Below are positions 16,600 to 26,100 of a stretch of DNA of 64,000 nucleotides, in pieces (positions within the stretch are counted from its first letter, which is position 1; each line of letters begins with the position of its first letter). The stretch lies in assembly GCF_045038405.1 (NCBI RefSeq), contig NZ_CP173660.1:1922001-1986000 (forward strand). Reading direction: 5' to 3'. The position numbers and the translations under genes are program-made. The notes beneath the pieces were generated by a model. It was not told the origin of the DNA and made no database searches. It saw only the letters and a list, made by a program, of their open reading frames with translations. The stretch comes from Sellimonas caecigallum. Its GTDB lineage: Bacteria; Bacillota; Clostridia; Lachnospirales; Lachnospiraceae.

Positions 16600-17280
16600 A
16601 TGGAACAGATAAAGATATTGGTAGTGGATGATGAGAGCAGGATGCGCAAACTGGTCCGGGATTTCCTGGAGAGGGAAGGCTATGAAGTGCTGGAGGCCGG
16701 GAACGGTATGGAAGCAATGGATATCTTTTATGAAAACAAAGATTTAAGCCTTCTGATCCTGGATGTCATGATGCCAAAGATGGATGGATGGGAAGTGTGC
16801 CGCGAGATCAGAAAAGAGTCCAAAGTTCCGATCATTATGCTGACGGCAAGGGGAGAAGAAAGGGATGAATTAAATGGATTCGAACTCGGGGTAGACGAGT
16901 ATATCTCAAAACCATTCAGCCCTAAGATTCTCGTTGCGAGAGTCAATGCACTTCTCAGACGGACCAGCGGTCTTTCCATGGATGAAATTTTACGTGCCGG
17001 CGGTATTGAGATTGACAAAGCCGCTCATATTGTCAAAATAGATGATCAGGTTATCGATTTAAGCTTCAAGGAATTTGAACTCCTTACATACTTTGTGGAA
17101 AATCAGGGAATCGCTCTTTCCAGAGAAAAAATTCTCAACAATGTATGGAACTATGACTATTTCGGGGATGCCAGAACAATCGATACTCACGTTAAGAAAC
17201 TGAGGAGCAAACTTGGAGACAAAGGAGAATATATCCGGACCATATGGGGTATGGGATATAAATTTGAGGTGTCAAAATAA
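16600..17280 (+). CDS. Response regulator, OmpR/PhoB family
   Basis: A 226-residue DNA-binding regulator. The receiver domain has acidic pair Asp10/Asp11, phospho-acceptor Asp55 in LILDVMMP, the conserved Thr in MLTARG and Lys in ISKPFSP. The C-terminal winged helix includes LSFKEFELLTYF and TIDTHVKKLRSKLG. I chose the second ATG (16600) because GAAGGG is well spaced from it; the ATG at 16591 touches the ribosome binding site. The stop overlaps the kinase start by one base (TAATG). Targets are unknown. Confidence 0.95.
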   Translation: MEQIKILVVDDESRMRKLVRDFLEREGYEVLEAGNGMEAMDIFYENKDLSLLILDVMMPKMDGWEVCREIRKESKVPIIMLTARGEERDELNGFELGVDEYISKPFSPKILVARVNALLRRTSGLSMDEILRAGGIEIDKAAHIVKIDDQVIDLSFKEFELLTYFVENQGIALSREKILNNVWNYDYFGDARTIDTHVKKLRSKLGDKGEYIRTIWGMGYKFEVSK

Positions 17281-18770
17281 TGGGAAAATTCGGGGCAAAA
17301 TATTCCATCAGAAAACAGATGATGGTTATTTTTGTCGGGCTGATCCTGTTTCTTCTGATTCTTCTCGTTTCTGTAAACGGGCTTTTTTCTGAGTGGTACT
17401 ATATTCAGAATAAAAAGATGGATCTGATGAATGTATATCATGAGGTTTATACCGTTCAGAAGAAGGGAATGCTGAAGGACTCGGATGAAATCGAAAAGAT
17501 AAACCGAATGGCGGAGAAGAACAACCTGTCTATCCTGGCGATCCAGGTAGTGAGCGGGGAGATTGCGGTCGAGTATACGAACGTGAACGATTCCCAGAAG
17601 CTCATGGATCAGATGTACAGCTATGTATTTAACCGTGTATCCGGGTACGCAAAAGTGATGAAACAGACAGACAAATATGTGATCAGCCGGACAAGGGACG
17701 TAAGAGAAGGTGGAGAATATCTGGAAATGTGGGGCGAGTTTGCAGATTCGGGCTACATGCTCATGAGGAGCCCGCTGGAAAGTATTCGGGCCAATGTAGG
17801 AATCTCCAATGAGTTCATTCTCTACACCGGGATTTTGATGGTCCTTGTGGGAACACTGCTCGTCTGGTTTTTCTCCAGGCGGATTTCAGAGCCGATTCTG
17901 GAGCTTGCCGAACTTTCAAAAAAGATGGCAAAACTCGACTTTAATGTAAAGTACACAAGAGGCGGGGATGATGAGATCGCGGTGCTTGGAGAAAGTTTCA
18001 ATACAATGGCCGATGAGCTTGAAACGACCATCTCAGAACTCAAGACAGCAAACTATGAGCTTCAGAAAGATATACGGAAGAAAGAGCAGATCGAGACGAT
18101 GCGTACAGAATTCATAGGAAATGTATCACACGAGCTGAAGACTCCTATAGCTCTCATTCAGGGATATGCGGAAGGACTCAAAGACGGTATCACGGACGAT
18201 CCTGAGAGTATGGACTTTTACTGTGATGTCATCATTGATGAGGCCAATAAGATGAACCGCATGGTAAAAAATCTCCTGACACTCAATCAGCTGGAACTTG
18301 GAAAGGACGAGACTCAGTTTGAGCGAATCGACATTACGAGTCTGATTTCGGGCGTCGTACAAAGTGTGGAGATACTTGCAAAGCAAAAAGAAGTGCAGAT
18401 CCAGATGAATACGTCCGAGCCAGTGTATGTGTGGGCTGATGAGTTTAAGATTGAGCAGGTAGTCCGCAATTATATCAGCAATGCACTCAATCATGTGGAT
18501 GAAAACTGCATTGTGGAAATTCGGATTGAAGAGGTAGAAGAGAAAGTCAGAGTAAGTGTATTCAACAGCGGAAATCCGATCCCGGAAGAGGATATTGGTC
18601 ATATCTGGGACAAATTTTACAAAGTGGACAAGGCACATACAAGGGAATATGGAGGAAATGGAATTGGCCTTTCCATCGTCAAGGCGATCATGGAATCCTT
18701 CCACCAGAAATACGGCGTGAAAAACTATGAAAACGGGGTAAAATTCTGGTTTGAGTTGGATCGAAAATAG
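17280..18770 (+). CDS. Sensor histidine kinase partner of the preceding regulator
   Basis: A 496-residue membrane kinase. TM1 is at about 15-37, an extracytoplasmic sensor of about 140 residues follows, and TM2 is at about 178-198. A HAMP domain, a coiled coil and the HisKA domain come next, with His284 in NVSHELKTP. The HATPase domain has the N box (NYISNALNHV), a G1 region near VFNSGNPI and the G2 box (GGNGIGLSIVK). It overlaps the regulator gene, so the pair is one operon. The signal is not evident. A strong terminator follows. Confidence 0.94.
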   Translation: MGKFGAKYSIRKQMMVIFVGLILFLLILLVSVNGLFSEWYYIQNKKMDLMNVYHEVYTVQKKGMLKDSDEIEKINRMAEKNNLSILAIQVVSGEIAVEYTNVNDSQKLMDQMYSYVFNRVSGYAKVMKQTDKYVISRTRDVREGGEYLEMWGEFADSGYMLMRSPLESIRANVGISNEFILYTGILMVLVGTLLVWFFSRRISEPILELAELSKKMAKLDFNVKYTRGGDDEIAVLGESFNTMADELETTISELKTANYELQKDIRKKEQIETMRTEFIGNVSHELKTPIALIQGYAEGLKDGITDDPESMDFYCDVIIDEANKMNRMVKNLLTLNQLELGKDETQFERIDITSLISGVVQSVEILAKQKEVQIQMNTSEPVYVWADEFKIEQVVRNYISNALNHVDENCIVEIRIEEVEEKVRVSVFNSGNPIPEEDIGHIWDKFYKVDKAHTREYGGNGIGLSIVKAIMESFHQKYGVKNYENGVKFWFELDRK

Positions 18771-18800
18771 AGTGACGGAAATAGAATGAACAGAAGATAT

Positions 18801-18853
18801 ACAGAGATGCGGAATTTTATCAGAAAAGCTTTCCGTATCTCTGTCTTTTATTT
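18801..18853 (+). terminator. Intrinsic terminator of the two-component operon
   Basis: A 14-bp stem with one G-T pair: ACAGAGATGCGGAA (18801-18814) with TTCCGTATCTCTGT (18831-18844), then CTTTTATTTT. Confidence 0.9.
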
Positions 18854-18898
18854 TCGGAAGGTGTGTGGTAAACTTAGAAAGATAAGGAGTGGATGCAT

Positions 18899-19516
18899 AT
18901 GATAGCGTTGATAGATTACGATGCCGGGAATATGAGAAGTGTGGAGAAAGCACTTATCCATCTCGGCGAAAAACCGATCGTCACAAGAGATCGTGAGAAA
19001 ATTCTTTCTGCCGACAGAATTATTCTGCCGGGGGTAGGGTCCTTTGGGGATGCCATGGAGAATCTGGAGAAATTCGGACTCCCGGCTATTTTAAAAGAAG
19101 CGGTAGACAGTGGAATCCCACTTCTTGGGATTTGCCTTGGAATGCAGGTTCTCTTTGAAGAGAGCGAGGAGAGCAAAGGGGTAAAAGGGCTTGGTTTTCT
19201 GAAAGGAAAAATTCTGCGGATTCCGGCAAAAGAAGGTCTTAAGATCCCGCATATGGGGTGGAATTCTCTGGAATATCCGAGAGAGGGAAGGTTGTTTCAG
19301 GATATTCTGGAACACTCTTATGTCTACTTTGTACATTCTTATTATTTGAAGGCTGAGGATGAGGATATTGTGACAGCAACGGCTGATTACGGTGTGAAGA
19401 TCCATGCATCCGTCGAGAGAGGAAATGTGTTTGGCTGTCAGTTTCATCCGGAGAAAAGCGGAGAGATTGGCCTTCAGATATTGAAAAATTTTGTGGAAAG
19501 ACAGGAGGGATTCTGA
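18899..19516 (+). CDS. hisH: Imidazole glycerol phosphate synthase, glutaminase subunit
   Basis: HisH releases ammonia from glutamine for histidine synthesis. The 205-residue class I glutaminase has the nucleophile Cys in LLGICLGMQVLFEES, and the His and Glu of the triad in GCQFHPEKS. The oxyanion-strand motif PGVGSFGDAM is also present. Start at 18899 chosen because AAGGAGT lies 8 bases upstream; an ATG at 18893 is too close to it. Its stop overlaps the hisF start (TGATG), so the two subunits are made in equal amounts. The other his genes are not in the window. Confidence 0.95.
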   Translation: MIALIDYDAGNMRSVEKALIHLGEKPIVTRDREKILSADRIILPGVGSFGDAMENLEKFGLPAILKEAVDSGIPLLGICLGMQVLFEESEESKGVKGLGFLKGKILRIPAKEGLKIPHMGWNSLEYPREGRLFQDILEHSYVYFVHSYYLKAEDEDIVTATADYGVKIHASVERGNVFGCQFHPEKSGEIGLQILKNFVERQEGF

Positions 19517-20280
19517 TGTTTACAAAAAGGATCATCCCGTGCCTGGATGTCAATAACGGGCGTGTCGTAAAAGGAGTCAATTTCGTAGATCTGAAGGATG
19601 CCGGAGATCCGGTGGAGATCGCGAAGGTGTATGACAGGGAAGGGGCGGACGAGTTGGTGTTTCTTGATATTACAGCTTCATCGGACGCCAGGGCCACAGT
19701 CATCGATATGGTAGAGAAAGTGGCGGAGAACGTTTTCATTCCGTTCACAGTAGGAGGAGGGATCCGCACAGTAGAAGATTTCCGCACTATCCTGCGTGCC
19801 GGTGCGGATAAGATTTCCATCAATTCGTCTGCGATCAACACTCCTGATCTGATCTCGGATGCCGCATACAAATTCGGAAGTCAGTGCGTGGTGGTAGCCA
19901 TTGATGCAAAAAGCCGGACGGACGGAAGCGGTTGGAACGTGTACAAAAACGGGGGACGGATCGATACCGGTCTGGATGCAGTAGAATGGGCCATGGAAGC
20001 GGAAAAGAGAGGCGCAGGAGAGATCCTTCTCACAAGTATGGATGGAGACGGGACAAAGGCAGGATATCAGCTTGACTTGACCCGTACGATTGCGGAACAT
20101 GTGTCGATTCCTGTCATCGCATCCGGAGGAGCAGGACAGCTTTCACATTTTTACGATGCGCTGAGTGACAAAGGGAAGGCAGATGCAGCGTTGGCCGCAT
20201 CGCTGTTTCACTATAAAGAACTGAAGATCAGAGAAGTGAAGGAATACTTAAAAAGCAGGGGGATCCCTGTCAGATTGTAG
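19516..20280 (+). CDS. hisF: Imidazole glycerol phosphate synthase, cyclase subunit
   Basis: HisF is a (beta/alpha)8 barrel that uses HisH-derived ammonia to turn PRFAR into IGP and AICAR, the latter feeding purine synthesis. The 254-residue length is typical. Catalytic residues are visible: Asp11 in IPCLDVNNGRVVKG and Asp130 in VVAIDAK. Phosphate sites are GGGIRT and ASGGAG. Overlap with hisH by one base couples translation. The order hisH-hisF here lacks hisA between them, which most his operons have. Confidence 0.96.
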   Translation: MFTKRIIPCLDVNNGRVVKGVNFVDLKDAGDPVEIAKVYDREGADELVFLDITASSDARATVIDMVEKVAENVFIPFTVGGGIRTVEDFRTILRAGADKISINSSAINTPDLISDAAYKFGSQCVVVAIDAKSRTDGSGWNVYKNGGRIDTGLDAVEWAMEAEKRGAGEILLTSMDGDGTKAGYQLDLTRTIAEHVSIPVIASGGAGQLSHFYDALSDKGKADAALAASLFHYKELKIREVKEYLKSRGIPVRL

Positions 20281-20304
20281 AGATAAAGGAGCGGAATACA
20301 TTAT

Positions 20305-20982
20305 ATGGGCGCAATTCAGAATGACTGGCTTTTGGCCTTGCAGGGGGAATTCAGACAGCCTTATTATAAGAAGCTGTTTCAGACAGTAAACGAGGAGTAC
20401 CGGACAAGGAAAATTTTTCCTCCATCGAATGATATTTTTAATGCATTTCATCTTACCCCGCTGAAAGATGTAAAAGTGGTAATCTTAGGTCAGGATCCGT
20501 ATCACGGAGACGGGCAGGCGCATGGACTTTGTTTTTCCGTAAGGCCAGGGGTAGATATCCCGCCGTCCCTTGTCAACATTTACAAGGAGCTTCACGATGA
20601 TCTCGGATGTACGATACCGAATCACGGCTGTCTGACCAAATGGGCCAGACAGGGGGTGCTGCTTTTGAATACCGTGCTTACGGTTCGCGCTCATCAGGCA
20701 AATTCCCACAAGGGGATCGGATGGGAGGAGTTTACTGATGCGGCGATCCGCCAGGTAGACAAACAGGACCGGCCAGTCGTGTTTATCCTGTGGGGAAGAC
20801 CGGCACAGATGAAGCGGGCGATGCTGCACAATCCAAAACATCTGATCCTGGAGGCGCCGCATCCAAGCCCGCTTTCCGCATACAGGGGATTTTTCGGAAG
20901 CAGACCGTTCAGTCAGGCAAATCGTTTTCTGGAGGCCCAGGGAGTAGCGCCGATCGACTGGCAGATCGATCCGATAGAATAG
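20305..20982 (+). CDS. ung: Uracil-DNA glycosylase, family 1
   Basis: Removes uracil from DNA as the first step of base-excision repair. The 225-residue protein has the water-activating motif GQDPYHGDGQAHGLCFSV (catalytic Asp64) and the DNA minor-groove loop HPSPLSAYRGFFG with the catalytic His. RBS AAAGGAGCGG precedes the start. It lies 24 bases after hisF, so it is probably transcribed with hisHF. Confidence 0.97.
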   Translation: MGAIQNDWLLALQGEFRQPYYKKLFQTVNEEYRTRKIFPPSNDIFNAFHLTPLKDVKVVILGQDPYHGDGQAHGLCFSVRPGVDIPPSLVNIYKELHDDLGCTIPNHGCLTKWARQGVLLLNTVLTVRAHQANSHKGIGWEEFTDAAIRQVDKQDRPVVFILWGRPAQMKRAMLHNPKHLILEAPHPSPLSAYRGFFGSRPFSQANRFLEAQGVAPIDWQIDPIE

Positions 20983-21001
20983 TGATAAAGGGAGTATGAT
21001 A

Positions 21002-21373
21002 ATGAGCAGAAGAACAGAATGTATGGAGACAGAATGTTGTGACTGTCTGGAGCTGCATGGAGACTGCATCAAAAAGGTAGAAGAAAATATGCCAAAGGAG
21101 GAGATCCTTAACGATCTTGCGGCGCTTTTCAAGGTATTTGGGGATCCGACGAGAGTGAAGATTCTGTATGTGCTGTTTCAGTCGGAACTTTGTGTATGCG
21201 ATCTTGCAGAAGTGCTGAATATGTCTCAGTCAGCAATATCCCATCAGCTGCGTGTGCTGAAGCAGATGAAGCTCGTAAAGAACAGAAGAGATGGAAAGAC
21301 AGTCTTCTACTCTCTGGCAGATGATCATATCCAGACGATCATGAATCAGGGAATGGAGCATGTACTGGAGTAG
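21002..21373 (+). CDS. ArsR/SmtB-family metal-sensing repressor (CadC/SmtB-like)
   Basis: A 123-residue winged-helix metalloregulator. The N-terminus is Cys-rich (Cys7, 12, 13, 15, 22). Helix alpha-3 has ELCVCDLAEVL (Cys64, Cys66), matching the CadC Cd/Pb/Zn site. The last helix has Asp107, His109, His120 and Glu123, with the spacing of the SmtB alpha-5 zinc site. The recognition helix is SQSAISHQLRVLKQ. Start at 21002 chosen for its 7-base spacing from AAAGGGAG; an ATG at 20996 is too close. There is no metal pump beside it. It follows ung by 19 bases. Confidence 0.9.
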   Translation: MSRRTECMETECCDCLELHGDCIKKVEENMPKEEILNDLAALFKVFGDPTRVKILYVLFQSELCVCDLAEVLNMSQSAISHQLRVLKQMKLVKNRRDGKTVFYSLADDHIQTIMNQGMEHVLE

Positions 21374-21399
21374 AAAGAATAATAAAGGTGGTAGAAAGA

Positions 21400-21936
21400 A
21401 TGAAGAGAAAAGTATCTCTGGCAGCAGTGCTTTTGCTGTCCGGCGCCATCCTGACCGGATGTGCTACACAGATAGAGAAGGGGACGAGCCTTCTGGAAGA
21501 GAAAAAGTACGAGGAAGCGGCAGAAGCTTTTGAGAAGGCTTCAAAGAAGAGTTCCATGGAAAAGGAAGCCTATAGGGGACTTGGCATCAGCTACTACGAA
21601 CTGAAACAATTTGACAGAGCCAAAGAAGCTTTTGAGACGGCTCTGGAAAAAGGAGCTGAGGAGACTCCTGAGCTTTACGCCATGCTGGGGGCTTCCTGTA
21701 TGGAGGTCGGACAGTATGAAGAGGCGGCTTCCTATTTTGAGAAGGGAAGTCAAAGTGGCGAGATGGAAGATTCGATGAAAAAGGAGATGCTCTTCAATGA
21801 GATTTCAGCTCTGGAGAAGGCCCAAAAGTATGCGGAGGCAAAAGAAAAAGCCGATGCGTACCTGAAGCTTTATCCGGATGACGAGACAGTGCAGAAAGAA
21901 GCAGAGTTTTTATCAACACAGGCGGGGAATGAATGA
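21400..21936 (+). CDS. TPR-repeat lipoprotein
   Basis: A 178-residue lipoprotein with signal peptide and lipobox LTGC, followed by about four tetratricopeptide repeats, for example EEAAEAFEKASKKSS and DRAKEAFETALEKGAEETP. TPRs are protein-binding scaffolds; the partner is unknown. Start at 21400 (AAAGGTGG upstream) rather than GTG at 21388. Its stop overlaps hflX by four bases (ATGA), so the two are translationally coupled. Confidence 0.85.
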   Translation: MKRKVSLAAVLLLSGAILTGCATQIEKGTSLLEEKKYEEAAEAFEKASKKSSMEKEAYRGLGISYYELKQFDRAKEAFETALEKGAEETPELYAMLGASCMEVGQYEEAASYFEKGSQSGEMEDSMKKEMLFNEISALEKAQKYAEAKEKADAYLKLYPDDETVQKEAEFLSTQAGNE

Positions 21937-23171
21937 TTGATTTTAGTAAGAAAAAAGAAAAAGTAGTTCTTGTGGCAGTGGCGCTTGAGGAGGAAGAGAA
22001 GGCAAAGAGTTCTCTCGAAGAGCTGGAAGAGCTGGTAAAGACTGCAGGCGCAGAGGTAGTAGGGACGGTTATTCAAAATCGCGATGCCATCCACCCGGGA
22101 ACATATGTCGGAAGTGGAAAACTGGACGAACTGAAATGGCTTGTGTGGGAAACGGAAGCCGACGGTATCGTCTGCGACGATGAGCTGAGCCCTGCCCAAA
22201 TCGGAAATCTGAAAGATGTACTGGACTGTAAGATCATGGACCGGACACTTGTGATCCTGGATATTTTTGCAGGGAGGGCGTCCACGAAAGAAGGAAAGAT
22301 CCAGGTTGAGCTGGCTCAGCTAAAGTACCGGCAGTCCAGACTTACAGGGCTTGGAACAAGTCTTTCCAGACTTGGAGGCGGTATCGGGACAAGGGGCCCT
22401 GGAGAGAAAAAGCTGGAGATGGACCGCAGGCTTATAAAAAGCCGGATCGCCCAGCTTAACAGGGAGCTTCAGGATGTCAGGCGGCACCGGGAAGTGACAA
22501 GGGAGCAGAGAAGCAGAAATCATGTGCCGGTGGCGGCTATTGTCGGATACACCAACGCAGGAAAATCCACGCTCCTGAACCAACTGACAGATTCGGATGT
22601 GCTGGAGGAAGATCAGCTTTTTGCAACATTGGATCCGACCACCCGGGCTCTGAAACTTCCGGGAGGGCAGAGGATTCTTTTGACCGATACGGTAGGATTT
22701 ATCAACAAGCTTCCGCACAATCTCATCGAAGCTTTTAAAAGTACACTGGAGGAGGCAAAATATGCAGATCTGATCCTCCATGTTGTAGACATGTCAAATC
22801 CGCAGATGGACGAGCAGATGTATGTGACGTACGAGACGCTGGAAAATCTTGGTGTTTTGAATAAAACTGTCATCACGGTATTCAATAAATGCGACAAGGC
22901 GGAACCGGGGACGCTTATCCGGGATTTTAAGTCTGATGCAAGAGTCACGGTCTCTGCGCGCACGGGAGAAAATATTCCTAAACTTCTGGATATGTTGGAA
23001 GAATGGAGCCGCGGCAGGAACATGGAGATCAGAAGAGTATATCCGTACAGTGAGGCAGGAAAGATCCAGATTATCCGTGCATATGGGGAAGTGCTGAAAG
23101 AGGATTACCGGGAAGAAGGAATCTATGTGGAAGGCAGTATCCCGAAAGAGTTGTACGGGAAAGTCAATTAG
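21933..23171 (+). CDS. hflX: GTPase HflX
   Basis: A ribosome-associated GTPase that splits stalled or stressed 70S/100S ribosomes. The 412-residue protein has the HflX N-terminal domain (VGSGKLDELK; RTLVILDIFAGRASTKEGK), a GPGEKKLEMDRR helical linker, and the G domain: G1 GYTNAGKSTLLNQL, G3 DTVGFI, G4 NKCD and G5 SARTGEN. Its ribosome-rescue role suits the presence of tmRNA, SmpB and RNase R further upstream, though they are not in the same operon. Confidence 0.95.
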   Translation: MIDFSKKKEKVVLVAVALEEEEKAKSSLEELEELVKTAGAEVVGTVIQNRDAIHPGTYVGSGKLDELKWLVWETEADGIVCDDELSPAQIGNLKDVLDCKIMDRTLVILDIFAGRASTKEGKIQVELAQLKYRQSRLTGLGTSLSRLGGGIGTRGPGEKKLEMDRRLIKSRIAQLNRELQDVRRHREVTREQRSRNHVPVAAIVGYTNAGKSTLLNQLTDSDVLEEDQLFATLDPTTRALKLPGGQRILLTDTVGFINKLPHNLIEAFKSTLEEAKYADLILHVVDMSNPQMDEQMYVTYETLENLGVLNKTVITVFNKCDKAEPGTLIRDFKSDARVTVSARTGENIPKLLDMLEEWSRGRNMEIRRVYPYSEAGKIQIIRAYGEVLKEDYREEGIYVEGSIPKELYGKVN

Positions 23172-23182
23172 GAGAACAGAAG

Positions 23183-26100
23183 ATGGCATTACAGTTTATT
23201 TTTGGGAGTTCCGGTTCAGGGAAGTCCCATTCTCTATATCAGAACATCATAAAGGAAGCGCTGGAAAATCCGGAGAAGACATATCTTGTCCTTGTGCCGG
23301 AGCAGTTTACGATGCAGACACAGAAAGACCTGGTCATGGCACATCCGGGACATGCCATTTTAAATATCGATGTACTGAGTTTTGGGCGGCTGGCCTACCG
23401 TGTCATGGAAGAGACAGGAGGAAACCAAAAGATCGTCCTGGACGATGAAGGGAAAAATCTCATTCTGCGGAAGATTGCAGGAGACTGTGAGGAGGAGCTT
23501 ACCGTACTGAAAGGAAACCTGAAAAAGCAGGGATACATCAGTGAAGTCAAATCTGTCATCTCGGAATTTACGCAGTACGATATTCGGGAAGAAACGATCG
23601 ACCGTATGATGGAGGAGGCAGGAAAAGGAAGTTCCCTTTATTACAAACTTTCCGATATGAAAAAGGTCTACAAGGGATTTTACCAGTATCTGGAAGAAAA
23701 ATATATCACAAAGGAAGAACTTCTGGATGTCCTGTGCGGCAGGGTGTCCGGATCAGATATGTTGAAGGGGAGTGTCGTCGCGCTGGATGGATTTACGGGA
23801 TTTACTCCGGTACAGAACCGCCTTGTGAGGGAGTTTTTAAGACTCTGTGAGGATGTCAGAGTGACCGTCACGATACCTGCGGATGAAGATCCATATGTGT
23901 ACCGGGGACCGTATCAGCTCTTTTCCATGAGTAAGGAGATGACATCCAAGCTTCTTTCCATCTGCAAAGAGGAAGGGATCCATGTGAAAGATCCGGTTGT
24001 TTTGGACGGGAAGATCCCATACCGTTTTCGGGAAAATTCAGCTCTGGCTTTTCTGGAAAATCATTTATTCCGCTATCATAGAGCGGTGTACGAAAAGCAG
24101 CAGAGTGCTGTCCGGATCCATTGTGCATCAGACCCGAAACAAGAGACAGAGGCAGCGGCACAGGAAATCCGCAGACTTGTGCGGAAGGAAGGCTATCGCT
24201 ACCGGGATATCGCGGTAATCGCAAGTGATCTTGAAATCTACTCGGATCAGATTCGAACGGTTTTTTCCCGGTATGGTATCCCGGTGTTTGCAGACCAAAA
24301 GAGAAGTGTACTTTTAAATCCTTTTGTGGAATATGTAAGAAGCGCAGTCTCCATGGTGCAGAAGCGTTTTACATGTGAGAGTGTGTTTCGGTTTCTGAGG
24401 ACAAACCTGACAGGGTTTACTTTTGAGGAAGTTGACGAGTTAGAAAATTATGTCCTTGCGATGGGGATCAGAGGTTACAAAAGATGGCAGGAAAAATGGG
24501 TGCGAAAGACGCGGGGGATGGATGAGGATGGACTTTTGAGAGTCAATCACCTGAGAGTCCGATTTGTGGAAAAAGTGGATTCCCTCGTTTTTGTACTGAG
24601 ACAGCCGCGGAAAACGGTTGTGGATATCACGCGGGCACTGTATGAGTTTCTCGTAAAAGAAGAATTGCAAAGACAGTTAAGAGAACAGGAAAAGCGGTTT
24701 GAGGAGCAAGGGAAGCTTGCACTTGCCAAAGAATACTCTCAGGTATACCGGATCGTCATTGAACTTTTCGACAAGTTTGCAGCGCTTCTCGGGGATGAAA
24801 GGGTTACGCTGGAAGAGTACTGTGATCTCCTGGATGCAGGACTACAGGAGGCCAAAGTCGGAGTTATACCACCTGGGACGGATGAAGTAGTAGCCGGAGA
24901 TATCGAACGTACGAGAATCAAAGATATCCGTGCGCTTTTTTTCCTCGGAGCAAACGACACTCTTCTTCCCGGGAAGATGGGTGCAGGGGGGATCTTGTCC
25001 GAGTATGACAGAGAAAAGATAAAGGAAGCGGATATCAAGCTTTCGCCGGGAGGCAAAGAGAAGACTTATATACAGAAATTTTATCTTTACATGAATCTCA
25101 CAAAGCCTTCAGACAGGCTGTACATCTTCTTTTCCAATGTATCTTCCGACGGGAAGTCCCTTCGGCCGGCATATCTTGTGCAGGATCTGAGAAAATTGTA
25201 TCCAAAGCTTTCTGTCGTGAGGGAAGATGAAAGGACGCTTGCAGAGACAGAACTGACGAGAGAGACTGGAATTCAGGCACTGATAAAAGTTATGCAGGAA
25301 GATGAGGGGATGGAAAGGGCAGACTGGAAAGAACTTTATGCTTGGTACGAGCGTCGAGATGAAACCCGGACACGCATCGAATCGGTGCTGGATGCATATT
25401 TCGGAAACAAGAGGGAAGACGGGATCAAAGAGCAGACGGCCAAACTCCTCTATGAGGAGAATATAGAAAGCGGAGTGACAAGGCTGGAGAGGTATGCTGC
25501 ATGTGCATTTGCGCATTTTATGGCGTACGGACTCCGCCTCAATGAGCGGCAGGAATACGAATTCCGGCCCCTGGATTGGGGGAACATTTTCCACCGCGCC
25601 ATGGAACATGTGGCAAAAAAACTTGCGCGCATGGAACTTTCAGACGGAGAACTGCCGGATGATGTGCGTGTGAGGATTGCAGAAGAGAGCGTGGAGGAAA
25701 GCATCGTGGATTATGAAAATACAGTCCTCTACAGCACGAAACGGAGAGAATACCTGATCACAAGGATGAAGCGTCTGGTCGAACGGACCGTATGGGCATT
25801 GCTAAAGCAGCAAAAAAGGGGGGATTTTGTTCAGACCGGAGCGGAAGTCAGGTTTGAAGGAGGAAAGATCGACCGTATCGATACATGTGAAACAGACGAT
25901 CAGGTTTATGTGAAAGTGACAGATTATAAGACGGGATCGAAATCATTTGATATCGCTTCTTTTTATTATGGGATCCAACTTCAGCTTACCGTTTACATGA
26001 ATGCAGCGCTGGAGATAGAAAAGAGGAGGCATCCGGGAAAAGAAGTGATTCCGGCCGGCATTTTTTATTACAAGATGCAGGATCCTATCGTTGAGAAGAC

